The translations under genes were made by a program, and so were the position numbers. A DNA stretch of 64,000 nt from Rotaria sp. Silwood1 (taxonomy: Eukaryota; Rotifera; Eurotatoria; Philodinida; Philodinidae): the NCBI GenBank assembly GCA_905250075.1, contig CAJNOP010000090.1, forward strand, positions 558,001 to 622,000. The letters run 5' to 3'. The notes under the pieces are model-generated. The model saw nothing but the letters and a program-made list of their open reading frames with translations. It searched no databases and was not told the origin of the DNA. The stretch's first letter is position 1. Every line of letters starts with the position of its first letter. Shown here piece by piece: positions 23,996 to 36,597 of the stretch.

Positions 23996-25012
23996 TTAAG
24001 GGGGAACCCCCCCTCCGAAACCTATCTTCTAAACGATACAACAGATTTCGATGAAAATTTCAGGAAATAGAAAAGCTAATGTAACTAGCATCTGATAAAA
24101 ATTTCAACCAATCATTTTTGATAATTAAGAAGCTATACTCAATTTACTCATGAAAACGGGGGTTTTGGCACGGAACATTTTCCCGATGCGCGGTAGCATG
24201 AAAAATGTTGAACTTTGTTTCAAAATGAAGAAAAATCTTTTATCTAGAAATTGTAGGAACAGTTTTTTGAAATTCGTTTTCGTTCAATTGTAGTAATCAT
24301 TTTAAACAGAAAATCGCAAAAACTGCTTTGAGCACTTTCAAAGATTTTCAAATATCTAAACAATGGAGATATATTTTGAAAATCTGTTCCGACAATTTCT
24401 AGAAAAAAGTCTCATCTTTTAAATAAATAAAAATCAGCAGAGTACATCAAGCGGTGAACTGGGAAAATGTTCCGCAATGGTCAGAAAACGATAAAAAAGT
24501 GAAGCTGAGAAAAACGAATAACAACATTGCGACGTAGTTGATGATCTTCTTGCAGAGAGAATTCGAGCATATTATATATCACTGAAAAGCGCACAAAAAG
24601 TTCTTACAGTTGGTAGTATTTTCAAGAAAAAAATAAGCCGATTTCTTAAGCTAATTTCTGAATCCAAGTTCACTGTAGCGCCATCTTTTCGAAAAATAGC
24701 CTAATTTTGAACCTTTCTTATAAGACTGCAACATCCAAAACATGATTACTCGATACGGTAATGGTTTTAGAGTGCTAATAAAGAAGGTAGAACGATATTA
24801 GTTACCGATAATTAAGAAAGAAAATCAACAAGACAGCCGATTTTCCATTATAGCGTCCAGTAAACTTGCCAAAATTGGGCAAAATATGTTCCATTCCTAT
24901 ATAGTTTATACATATTCTGAAAGAGGACACTTGGGGCTACAAGAAGATGTGTTTTTCCAAAAATCGACTTTTCAAGGAAAAAACGACTTTCGAAGGGGGG
25001 GTTCCCCCTTAA
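23996..25012. mobile_element. Non-autonomous foldback DNA element with TTAA flanks
   Basis: Both ends are TTAA (23996-23999 and 25009-25012), immediately inside which lie 18-bp inverted repeats, GGGGGAACCCCCCCTCCG on the left and its reverse complement with one mismatch on the right. Inner inverted arms are also visible: about 24155-24180 with 24455-24480 (GGAACATTTTCCC against GGGAAAATGTTCC), and about 24243-24276 with 24370-24404 (TCTAGAAATTGT against ACAATTTCTAGA). There is no transposase frame. TTAA target duplication is typical of the piggyBac superfamily, but the G/C-rich ends are not the canonical ones, so superfamily assignment is inference. Confidence 0.8.
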
Positions 25013-25654
25013 GAGGCTTCATTGCTTAAAATTTTAATTCATATTTAATGCACTTTCGAGGAATGAACTAACTTTAATGCACCAATCAAATCCACATTGT
25101 TCTCATTAATGAAAAAGAAATAAAATGTGCTCCTATAAAAATACGTGAAATAAAGTTAGAGAAAGAATGATACTAGGGCTGATTTCTCTCTAATTGTTTA
25201 CCACGACCGTAAATGAGCTACGGCAGATTGCGACCGAAAAATAGCAGGAACTTGGAAGCATGAAGATGTTGATTGAGCTTATCATGATCTGGCTGAAAAC
25301 GGCGTCTTTCCTGCAGGTTCTTATCGGAATTATTGACCTTGGAAATAACAAATGCAATATTTGCTTTTGCAAAAGTGTGTAGTATTTATGCATTTCGACT
25401 ACATCATAGGGGCACAATCTAACTTTTTATTGGTGCATTAACTATAAGGGATAGATACATGTCGATATAGTTCTAAACCAGTGCTGCATTACTTCTCTAG
25501 TGTAGACAAGGCCTTTGCCTCGTATTTTCACGTGTAGACATAAAAGAAAGTAAGTCGTCGCACAATATTCTTCAATCCATTGTTTAAATCTTTCTTGAAC
25601 TAATAGAGACAAAACAATAGAAATATCGCTATCAACTAATTGATATATTACCTG
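25013..25654. other. Intergenic; no gene seen
   Basis: Sequence between the foldback element and the dioxygenase gene; presumably holds the dioxygenase promoter. Confidence 0.4.
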
Positions 25655-26338
25655 ATGTCGTTAGATCATCTGTTCGATCGTTATGAACGTGATGGTTTTG
25701 TTATTATTCCTGATTTAATTGATGGCGAAGAATGCAATAAACTTAAAATGGAAGCTCAGAAAGTATTCGCAGAAAAAGCACGTTCTGACGCATCTGTTTA
25801 TGTACATGCTTCAGTTGCAAGTCCACTATTTACACAATATCACAAGGATCCTCGTCTGGTGACTATTTTGAAGAAGATTATGCCGGATGGTGTTATGTTT
25901 TTAAGCGATAAAATCGTCGTTAAAACAACTGAGAAAACATTCGCCACACCTTGGCACATGGATCGCTTCTATTGGCCTAATACACGTCCGAAACTTTCTG
26001 TTTGGATTCCATTAGATGATGTCAATGCCGAGAATGGTACACTTACTGTAGTTCGTGGTAGTCACAAAAAAGATTGGACAATGATAAACAAAGGTTTACC
26101 AAATGGTGAATTTATCTATGAAATAGCCGATAATGATATCAATCAGGATGATGTAGTTACATGCGCGATCAAACGTGGTAGCGGAGTCTTCTTTCCCGAT
26201 AGACTTGTACATGGTTCCACGCAAAATCTTGCACGCAAAGATCGTTATACAATTATAAGTACTTATCATTCACCTGCAGATGATGAAAAATTTGATCTTG
26301 ATTTTCCTGCACGTGAAGTGCTTGTTCCAGTGAACTAA
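25655..26338 (+). CDS. Phytanoyl-CoA dioxygenase (PhyH) family protein, intronless
   Basis: A single exon of 227 residues from ATG 25655; an upstream TTG extension is unlikely. The Fe(II)/2-oxoglutarate oxygenase core is complete: His101-x-Asp103 (WHMDRFYW), distal His186 (LVHGSTQN) and the 2-oxoglutarate-binding Arg197 (RKDRYTI). Strand patterns SVWIPLDD and NGTLTVVRGSHK are typical of PF05721. Family members hydroxylate fatty acyl-CoA or other small molecules; the substrate here is unknown. There is no mitochondrial or secretory leader. The lack of introns contrasts with nearly every neighbouring gene, so retrotransposition or horizontal acquisition is possible. Close phytanoyl-CoA hydroxylase identity is not claimed. 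Confidence 0.92.
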   Translation: MSLDHLFDRYERDGFVIIPDLIDGEECNKLKMEAQKVFAEKARSDASVYVHASVASPLFTQYHKDPRLVTILKKIMPDGVMFLSDKIVVKTTEKTFATPWHMDRFYWPNTRPKLSVWIPLDDVNAENGTLTVVRGSHKKDWTMINKGLPNGEFIYEIADNDINQDDVVTCAIKRGSGVFFPDRLVHGSTQNLARKDRYTIISTYHSPADDEKFDLDFPAREVLVPVN

Positions 26339-28418
26339 AATTTATTAACCATCAAATGTAGTGTGTCATATGGAAGTAATTTGCATAAGATTTTAATCAA
26401 AAACGTATATATATTCTTTAAATACATGTTAGTTATTAGTAGAAAAACATCACACTCCTGACGACCAGCAAAATTTACTTCAAAAAACAGGTTCTTATTT
26501 TAGAAATATTTGAATAGTAGTGAATCTATTAGAAAAAATTCATTGCAAACCAGTTTACTCTTGCCAGGGCTGCTACATCCCTACGTAGGAAAATCGGAAA
26601 CAATACGAAAAGGTGTTTTTATGAACCCTTCGCATTTCTATGAGTTCGAATAATTTTTGTTTCTTTCCATGGCACTTCTTCATTCTCAATATTTTCAAAA
26701 CATATTAAATAATGCATTATTTATCACACACATTATTTTTTCAATGTACTTGCATCTAACGTTTGAGTAGCTTTCGATTAGCAGCAATTCTTTTCGAGAC
26801 AACATATGTTTGTGCGACAATGACATATTTCAATGAATGAATATCTCTGCAGCTATTAAAGCTATTGCCATTCAATTGAAAGACATCATTGAACTAATGT
26901 ATTATTTGAGAAAAAAAAACACTGGCGACTTGGGTATTGCTAGGTGGAATCGAAGATAGAATGAATCATCTAGACAATTATAAACTGTAGACAACTGCTA
27001 CCACAATTTACGTGACATTAACAGATTTTATTGACTCGAATATTTCAATAAAAAAAAATAAAGCAAAGTTTCTCATATGAAAAAGTGAAAGAGATGACAA
27101 CCTTGATTCTTAGTTGCATTTCACCAATGAGAAGACTGTCTTTTCTTGAAAGTTTGATCGAAAAATAAACTCATTTGAACAAAACTCATCGCAAAATCAA
27201 TACAAGTCATGCATATATACATACGCAACTTAATAACAAGCTATACGCATTACACTTTTTATGTATAATATTCTATCGAAAACAAATATTCTCTCATACT
27301 TTATTTATACTAGTAACGTATATGTGCATAATTTATTTTCATAGGCAGAGTACATTAAAATGTACAATAACGAAGTTTCACGAAGAACGTATTAACAAAT
27401 GATGATAATTGAAACAGGGAACGTTACAGAAAGATCTTTTCATTTCTTTTCCTTCATGAAGATATCAAACTTGTTTGTATATGAGATATGAGGCCAACTA
27501 TTATAGGCGCTCTACTGAAACGAAAATCGTATTATGAAATCTTGCCACATATTTTCCGATAGAATAGAAAAATAGAAAGAAAGGTACTGGACATTCTTAG
27601 GCCGAATAAGTTTTCTTTTTATTGCTTTTTCTTAAATTTCTCGTATAAACAAATAAACAATATAGTATCAATTCCAATGATTGATAAATGCGTTCGTCTT
27701 TAAGTAAATGCAAATCTAGCTGAGTTATATCATTATCCCGCCGAAACATTAGCCGCTGGTATGACATCGACTCTGACCATTCTTGATAATAATGGAAAAT
27801 CTCAACAAGACCAAAACTCTATGGAAGTACGATCAATTGGATGAGTAGGGTGTCCTGTGACGTACTCTGAAGTGAGAAAAAAACTAATTTTTGTTTTTTT
27901 TCCTGAAAATAATCAAATAGTGATTGGAAAATAAAAGAAAAAATCATCTTGGAAACAAAGTATTAATTTATTCATCAAAGTATATGCAGTACACTCTATT
28001 ATTCTTCGTAAAATGTGAAACAATGTGTAAACTGAAAGTAGCAGATGTTCGGTACATCTGCGACGATACGAAAGACTACACAACAAGACTTCTTTCTTTG
28101 AGCAAAATTTACAAAAATTCTTGTGTTGAACAAAGAGAAACATCGCGCGCCATCTATATGTATTTTTCCTATAAATGGTCTAAAACAAAATCTTTTATAT
28201 TTGAATTTAATAATTTCATTTAGAAAATAGCCTCTTTTAATTTATATTATTCTTTTATTTAAATCGACATGGTAAAGGTCTAATCACCATCTGTCAATAT
28301 GTCTCCTATAGACAACGAGAACAAAGAACATAAACATTGTATTCTGTGCCATTGGCATTGCCATTAAATAATCGATCTATCTTCTTCATTTGTACGGTGA
28401 ATTTCTAACACCGTAAGC
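26339..28418. other. Mostly non-coding
   Basis: No complete gene. One coding-like fragment at 27705-27844 is listed separately; otherwise AT-rich DNA. Confidence 0.4.
27705..27844 (+). pseudogene. Isolated coding-like fragment, possible ASH/MSP-type domain piece
   Basis: An open stretch of about 46 codons preceded by TTTAAG and ending in TGA. It reads normal codon usage and contains the phrase PAETLAAGMTSTLTI, which recalls the strand motif of ASH/MSP domains in ciliary proteins such as the HYDIN and CFAP groups. No partner exons were found. It is a guess, better treated as a relic exon. Confidence 0.25.
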
Positions 28419-31166
28419 ATGTTCTATACGCATGCAATTTTGACTAAACGTGGTCCATTAGCACGTCTTTGGCTTGCTGCACATTGGGATAAAAAATTAA
28501 CTAAAGCTCAAATATTCGAAACGGATATTCGTCTTAGTTGCGAATCAATTCTTGAACCATGTTTAAAATTAGCATTACGTACAAAAGGTCATTTATTACT
28601 TGGTGTTGTACGTATATATTCTCGTAAGACAAAATATTTATTAGCCGATTGTAATGAAGCATTTATTAAAATTAAAATGGCTTTTCGACCGGGTATTGTT
28701 GGACTTGATGGATCAACTAATCATCATGTTGGTCAAGATTCTGATACACGTGAAGTTTCAATTGCCGCTATAACATTACCAGAAAATTTTCATGATTTTG
28801 ATTTAATTGATCTTAATATTGAGTAAGTTTTTTTTTTTTTTTAATAAAGAAAAATCAAAAGAAAAGAATTTAATTTTATATTTAGTTATATTGATGATCC
28901 ATCTCGTTTTCAAATGCATCAAGCACGTGCTGAAGAAATTACACTTAAAGAAGATTTTATTAGTGTACCTATGCCACTTGATGATGATTTTGGTAAAACA
29001 ATAAAAAAATCAATTATAAAATTTTTTTATTTTTTATTTAATTTAATTTTTATTTTCTGTAGGCGATGCAAATGGTCTTGATGAACCTGAATTCTTTCGA
29101 AAACTTCAACCATCACTTCATTTTAATGCACAAAATTCAAATATTGATGTCGATAGTATGAATAGAAATTATTTTTGATTTATTAATTTAATTTGATTTA
29201 ATTAGATACAATGATGCGTAAAGATCAAAATATAAGTCGTGCACTTGGTGATGATCCATTTGCATTAGATGGTTTTGGCGATTGTATATATATTTAAAAT
29301 ATTTTGAAGTTATTAAAAATTGAATTTTTTGTTTGTTTGTAGTCACCGCTCCAGCCTCTGTTATTGGTATTGGTGGTGATAATTCAAATCTTTCAAATGA
29401 AAGAGATCAATATGATCATGTTATGTCACCATTCCATCGTAAATAGCTTTAATTGTTAAATTATTTATCATAAAGAAAAAACTATTTTTGCATTTTCTAG
29501 AAGATGAAAATGCACCAGGTTTACCGATACTTGATGATCATCAAGCACCAGCTAATGAACCAATTCAAGATCATAATATGGATATGGAAGCAGGACATAT
29601 TCCAGGTGTTGATGATACAACACTTCTATCAAATGTTTCCGATGAATTTGTTTTACCACCGATTTCAGCTGCAGGTAAACGAAAAGCAATGTTTTATTGT
29701 TAATATTATTTCTTGAAAACACGATTTAAAAAGAGTAAGGAACTATATATAAGGTAGAAATTCGCACCCATTTACATACTAGGACAGACTCTAGTTAGTA
29801 GAACCCGTCAGGTTAGTCTTGGAACTAATAATGACGGTTCATTACAATTATATGAAATACTTATTGTATTTCCGGAGAATGAAGTAAAAGGATAGTGAAG
29901 ATATGTGTTCTAAGACAGATGCAATAAAAGAATTTCCTTGTAATTAGCAGCAGCAACTAGATCTTGTTTGAAACTTTAATTGTGCTAATCGTTGTTGTCT
30001 TTTTGTTTTAAGCACAAACACCAGCGGCTCGACAAGCAGTTAAACGTAAACGAAAATTAGTTATTGATGAACTAAAAGAAATTGATAGTGGATCAATGAA
30101 AACACAATTAAGTGATACAACAGATATTGTTGGCGTACTTGAATTAGCACCACCAACACGTCGTTTAATGCATTTGAAAGAAACCGGTGGTATTGAAAAA
30201 TTATTTTCATTTAGTGCTACATCAATTTTTTCTAAAACATTACAACAAGTAATAAAAAAAAAAAGAAATCAATCGATTTATTAAAATAATATTTATTGGA
30301 TAATATTTGTTTTTAGTTAATAACACGTAATATGGTAACAAAACCATTAGATCAAATGCCACCAGATAATTATCAAATTCAACATGATCTTGCTATGGAA
30401 CAACTTGAACGTGAAAGAGATGATTCATCTATTGAACACATGCGTGCTACACATCATCATTATCTTGAAGTCTTAGGTCATGATCCATCATTAATAGGTG
30501 CTGGTGGTTTATCACCTAATCGTTCGAAAAAACGTGGTTTATCACCTGGTGTTGATGATGATAATAATGTTGATAAACGTCAACGTTCAGATTCATTATT
30601 TTTACCACCAATGACAACATCAATGGATAATCTTATGGATGTTATACCAGGACCAATGTCACCAACACGTAAAAGCGGTCGAAAAGTTCATGAACTTAAT
30701 CAATTACCACCATCACCATCACGTACACCAGGTAATATGAGACGTAAAAAAGGTATGGGACATTTAACAAAAGAAAATCAAGAAGAACAAGATGATGAAG
30801 ATGAAGAACATGGACAAACAACAACAGCTCAAGAAGTAAATTTTTATTAATCAAATTTTATTTTATGAAATTTTTTTGTTTAAATAGGATTTTGAATCAG
30901 GTAAAAAATTAAATCGTCGTGCTAAAATAATGCTTAATGCATTTGAACGTGCATTTGATACTGCTGATGCACTTTCATTTCATGATCATTTATCATCGGG
31001 TAATCCAAATTATCATACAAGAAAATTAACAGCACAAAAATTTTATACATTATTGGTACTTAAAAAACTTCAAGCTATTGATGTTGAACAAACAGAACCA
31101 TTTGGAGATATTGCTGTTACACCTGGTGTTAATTTTCATCAATATATAACAAGTGGTGGGAGATAA
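28419..31166 (+). CDS. RAD21: Cohesin kleisin subunit RAD21/SCC1
   Basis: Nine exons: 28419-28822, 28886-28992, 29063-29155, 29206-29283, 29343-29438, 29501-29674, 30013-30248, 30317-30835 and 30888-31166, giving 661 residues (vertebrate RAD21 is about 630). The N-terminus [20 protein letters not shown] is the SMC3-binding kleisin domain. Residues about 332-402 are the STAG-binding region, including [15 protein letters not shown]. The C-terminal winged helix (about 570-661), with [13 protein letters not shown] and [16 protein letters not shown], binds the SMC1 head. The middle is acidic and low in complexity, where separase cuts in other species. It closes the cohesin ring for sister-chromatid cohesion and repair. 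All introns but the 338-bp sixth are short. Confidence 0.94.
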
Positions 31167-32149
31167 AAAAATCTATAGGAATTTAATCAATAAATCGGTG
31201 TTGTCAGATGTATATCTATGTATTGTCAATGGTTTAAATAATTAGTTCTTCTATGTATTTGGTTTTTGTTCTTTCCGTTCGAGTATTTTTCGATGTTTCT
31301 CTTTCTCTCAATGTGTGCATGTATATTGTACATATTTATTTCAATGTATTGTGTGATGACTTTCTTTTGTTTGTGAGAATATACTCATGTGTTTTTTTTC
31401 TTCTTTTGTTTGTCTTTAATTGTACGATAATATTCATCCTTGTTTTTTTTTTGTTTTCAGAATGATTTCATAATCATTCTCTTATTTGTTTATTACTCTG
31501 TATTGTTGTCTTCTAGAATTTTGTGTGCACCTTTTTTTCTTCGGTTTCTCATACTTCTCTTTTGTTTATTATACCATTTGTTTTTTTTTCTTCGTTTCTG
31601 TGTTTCTGTTAATTGTATTCGTTGCTCTAGTCGAATCTATCATGTTGATATGGTGATCGATGACGATGCTTATAAATTAGAAGACAACTCTAAATAAAAA
31701 CAAATCAAATTTTTAATTGATGATTTTGATATAGGACAATGTGAGATTGCAATCTAATATAAAAAAGATCAAGTTCTTTGTTGATCTGTCAGTAATACTA
31801 CAACCAACATGTTGATAAGAGAAAATACAGTAATCCTCATTGACACAATATGAAATTTTATTCAATTGTGTATTTGCATTATTATACAGTTGTAATCGAA
31901 TAATTGATTTTCTCAAATGTGAATTCTGATCATGAATTTGATATTACCATCGAATAAGTTATTTTAGTCTTGATAATTAACTTGCATTTGTTTCAGCAAT
32001 CATTTTGAAGACTTAATATCAAGGCAGATGTTGATCTCGAAAAGAAGTGACCGATGTCCATGACTATGTCTTCGAAGATAGTGAAGGATAATCACATATC
32101 TATGAATATGTGATTAGTGGAACCAATGATGTTTTTTAGTTTCAGTCAA
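31167..32149. other. RAD21 3' flank; no further gene
   Basis: Strongly T-rich on the + strand up to about 31700, consistent with 3' untranslated or downstream sequence. Nothing else supported. Confidence 0.4.
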
Positions 32150-32480
32150 AATAATAGTTGATTCTGGTTTCGTACTTAGTAATCATGTATTAGCGAAAAA
32201 TGTAATATCATTTTCCAGCAATGCCGATGTGTTTGAGATATCTTGCGTGACTTCTAATGTTCTTCCTCTTGAAGATTGATTACTTTTTTTTAATTCACTC
32301 ATATACCTTGTCTATTCTGTATGTTTATCTGTTGGACAACTCGGTTGTACACAAGACTTTTTGTGAAAATGATAACACTAAATATTAAAGTGATCGCTAC
32401 TCCATAATTATCACATAAACTTCTAGAAAACATGAGCCGTAAGAATATGACATTTGAGACAAGTTTTTGGGCGTGGGTGA
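32150..32480 (+). repeat. Repeat R2, copy 1
   Basis: Direct repeat of 35500-35850, about 75% identical by eye. Shared blocks include CTAATGTTCTTCCTCTT, GATTGATTAC/GACTGATTAC and AAAGTTATCGCTACTC/AAAGTGATCGCTACTC. No coding frame. Probably an old mobile-element relic or local duplication. Confidence 0.7.
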
Positions 32481-35400
32481 ATATGTTCTCTTCACTTTTA
32501 TCCACGGACACACCCGAAGAAAATAGATAATTATGACACATATGTATGATTCAAGCTAATTTGTTGATTCATATTCTACTTGTTTTTCAACTTTGCTCTT
32601 CGTAAAAAAAACATTTTTTCTTAAGAATATAAATTTCATAAATGCAATAAACACATTGAATTGTTTATCATCAACTAATTGATAATTTGTATTGTTTCAA
32701 CGCTTGACTCGGGCGACATTTTTATCTTTCGATCTTTTTACACTTCGATATATTTATCTGTCGTCTTTTTTCCCATATTTTATTTCGACCAAAATAGGAT
32801 TCACACGTTATGAATATAACCTTTCTTATAATTATCTACAATAACATGCAATGACTGAAATCAAGACAATCATTAACGTCTTGGTGAGTGATAATGACAG
32901 CTACTATCATAGTCAGTAAAGACGGAAATCTTCTGTTGTTGTTATTTTTCGACTCATAGTTTATCAGTCAAGGATATTTTGAAGAAAACACTGTTCTCGT
33001 AAAGAGAAAATCAGATACTGTATGTAGTGATTGTAACGATTATTGATCATTACACTTGACTTGACTTGACCTTGCCTTCTTAGCTCAATATGATTTCTTC
33101 TCCATATTGTTGACCTTGACGGCACATGTTTCTCTTTCTCTTCTCTTCTGTGACTAATACCTTAGTGTGTGTTGGTACTGATATAGATATGACGGGAGTG
33201 ATGAACTAGCTCAATAAACATCATTATCGAGAGTAGCAACAGGGGTACCCCTCCAATGCATCACACTGATATTTTGAAGAAATGATATTTCTAGACATTT
33301 ACTATCATCGGTAAATAATCAATGTGGTTTCTTTCAATCTGATGAATCTGTTTCTGAATTTTAATCGTGACAATATCCATATTGTGAGATAAATCCTATT
33401 TAGCGAAGAAGTAATTACACTCATTTTAGTACTCACGATAGAGATAAGATTTATAATCAGATTGGTGCTCTTATTTAGTAATATGTCATCGATAACGATA
33501 ACTTCGTGTTCTATATCAAATAATAAGCTCTCATTACTTTCTGAGGCTTACACTGAGTCAATCAACTAGCAAGTATACTTTTTATTGTAATCACATTCTT
33601 CATCATAATAGCATGTACGCTAAATTCTTCATTAACAACGAATATAATTGTTCGAGAAAGTTCTGATACCAATTTAGAACACTTTTATTCCAATTGTTGG
33701 TGTTGCCTATTGATGATAGCTGTACACTGAGAAATACATGCAATTCTGCCAATGCACATTAAATCTATTTTAATTCTCAATGTGTAATCTCCCATACTTC
33801 AAAGCACCATCAATAATCAGACTGATTAAAAAGAAAAAGATTTTTTTAGTTTTTTCATCAACGACACACTTGCAACCGCACTCCGGATAACTGATGCTTC
33901 AGACTAGCATTAAATACCATTGAAAAGATTTCAAACTGATGAAGTCACTAGTTTTTGACAGGCTCTTATTTCGCTAGTGGGTGTTTGAGTGTGACGCTTC
34001 TATATAGGTTGTCTAAAATGATGTCAGTGTGTCGTTCTCTGATAGTCTATTGTTAGGATTAGGAACCGAAGTAACTACTGTCACCGATAGTTACGATCGT
34101 GATTTTGGCTGGACTTTGCTTACGAGCAGTCACAGCCGTTAAAATAGTTGCACATCCTATATTTTTGCTAACTGATTAGATGTTTCATATCACAAATGAC
34201 CTCTTTTTCTATAATCATAATTTACATTATTAATAATAGTAATGCTAAAAAAAAGTAAAATTTTAAAAGTATGACTCTTCTTGCTTTGTTTCAAAAGGTT
34301 AACAAGAATATCTTTGTTGGACATTAGTTATAGTAGATTTCTCGTTGACAAAATCTTACAAGTTGCAGCTAAGTTGTCTATTATTTGCTTGATTAGATAA
34401 ATTTTGTTATTCTATAATAAATTAGATTTGTTTTCTTCCATTTCATATCAACACATTCTCATTGGTTTTACTAATTGACTTGATCTATTGGAATTTTGTC
34501 AAGGAAACACATAGTTTACCTAAAGAATTTCTAACAAACTAGAACTATGATCTATGCATATTGTAACCATGACCAAAAAAGTTAATTACATCGGATACTA
34601 GTTTGAATATTCATCAGATATCGACCAATGCTAGGCCGAATGTTCGAATCTATTTTTTCGTCTATATTGAAATAGCTAAATGGGCTATGCTCATTTACTC
34701 TTTGCTTAGATGAGTGATCATCAGCAGTTTTTACAGAAAAATTTAATTCGTATTCATATTAGCATGGTCTTTGAAATGTTTAAATATCTATAGGCTTAAA
34801 TTTTGTATTTTTCGAAAGTTTATTAACTATAAGAAACTCATTTTTTCCTATACAATGCATAATTGAATTATGTTCATTTTGAGCTCAACAAATGCATGAA
34901 TATATTTGTATTTTTCTACCCTAAGTTTGGTTACATTATTAGAAAAGATTGAAATCTTGTGTAAGCGAATGAAAGAAAGATATCTTTAAAGGATTGCTAT
35001 TCTACAGCACCCAGGTTAAAATACTGATGATAATGACTGATCTTCCAAATAGACATTTGAATTATAGTTAAATGCATGCACATAATTTAGCAGCACTGAT
35101 GCAAATGGAATATCAGATGAATCAATATTTATAGGAAGAAGAAGAAGACTACGATTTCATCTTTTCTGATCATTAAGTTATTATAAAAACAAGGACAATA
35201 AAAAAAACAGCTGTCTATTGAGGAAACACTATTGCTATAAACCAACAGCTTGATAAGCACAATAAAAAAAATATTTAAAAAAACTACTCTGTACTCAAAA
35301 GATTAAATATAACGCTTTCTCTATCATCGATTCAACGATGGAGAATATAAAAATATAAACAATAGAAGTTTTATTTTTATCATAAGCAGGATTGAAAATA

Positions 35401-35499
35401 TATCTATTGACACAAATGAATCGATTAATAAGCTATTTTTACTATCATATTGGTTCTTTCTTAAAAAATTGCTTTTGCTTTAACGAGTGGATAGTGGTG
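32481..35499. other. Gene-poor region
   Basis: Three kilobases without a convincing open frame, RNA gene or element end. AT-rich single-copy-looking DNA between the two R2 copies. Confidence 0.4.
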
Positions 35500-35850
35500 A
35501 GCGAAACTAATCGTTGTTAGTTCTGTTTTCGCGCTTTATTATACATGTATTAGAGAACAATACGATATCATTTTTTAGCACTGTCAATGTACTCGAAGTA
35601 TTTTGCACAACCTCTAATGTTCTTCCTCTTATTGAAGACTGATTACGTTCTCAAAATTCATTAACGCTTTGTCTACTCTACACGTTTATATGTTCGATAA
35701 CTTTATTGTTTACAAAACTTTCTGTCAAAATAGTGATAACAAACATTAAAGTTATCGCTACTCAAAAATTTTTTGAATAAACTTTTAGAACACAGGAGCC
35801 TTGAGAATGTGACATGTAATGCAAATTTTATACGATCAAAACAGATATCT
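35500..35850 (+). repeat. Repeat R2, copy 2
   Basis: Direct counterpart of 32150-32480, same orientation, 3.3 kb downstream. Confidence 0.7.
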
Positions 35851-36072
35851 CTTTCTATGAAAAATGTGGATCCTTGTTCCTGTTATGTATTCTATTTTTC
35901 TAGAAATTGTTCTTTTTAGTGACGAAATTTTAAGTGTTTCATATAAAATGAAGCTGATCAATTATGAGAATAGATAGAGACTAAGCCATGAGAAACAGTA
36001 AGATCATAAGTGCATTCATAAGCTTCGATTGTGGCAGTTTTATTTTTATTTTAATAGAATAATATTATTAAC

Positions 36073-36597
36073 TTATTCTTCTGTGACAGAACATTGCTCT
36101 CGTTTGATACAAGGACTATTAGGACTATCATCCTTGCGCACATAATCAGGAGATTTGCAAAAACAACCTTGAACACATTGTTCGGTACACATTTGAGGCT
36201 TGCTGTTGCAGGTTTCTGGACAAGCTGTACCACAGGTAAGGAACTCTTGATTTTCACTACATTCCTGTTCAACTTTTTCGCTTGAGCAGTGTTCACCTTT
36301 GACACATGGACTTTCAGTAGTGTCTGCTTGCCTGACCGTTCTTTGCTTACAGGTACAACCATTGACGCAATCTTTTGTGCACTCTACCGGCTTATCGTCC
36401 CAAGTCTCAGTATCCGATGATTCGTTGATGGATTCTTCCTTTTGCTTACAGGGGCATGTCGAAGGTTTGACCGTTTCGACTAGAACAAAAATGAATTTAT
36501 AACAAGATTAATTTATTTTTCATTCTTTACGAGCTGTTAGAACACCAACACCAATAAATAACAACAACAGACGACAAACACGCATAGTCGAAACCAT
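36073..36597 (-). CDS. Secreted TIL-domain (trypsin-inhibitor-like) protein A
   Basis: Two exons, 36531-36597 and 36073-36479, phase 1, encode 157 residues. Exon 1 is a signal peptide (MVSTMRVCRLLLLFIGVG). The C-terminal half is one complete cysteine-rich TIL domain ending PCIKREQC, including NQEFLTCGTACPETC and GCFCKSPDYVRK. The N-terminal half holds a partial one with spaced cysteines (CTKDCVNGCTCKQR) and an unusually acidic insert, so it may be a degenerate first domain. TIL proteins commonly inhibit serine proteases outside the cell; the target is unknown. First of three similar genes on this strand. Confidence 0.75.

Noticed and set aside
36051..36362. Open frame on the minus strand overlapping TIL gene A
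   Set aside because: Out of frame with the cysteine-rich TIL domain, which reads correctly in another frame with a signal peptide and splice sites.
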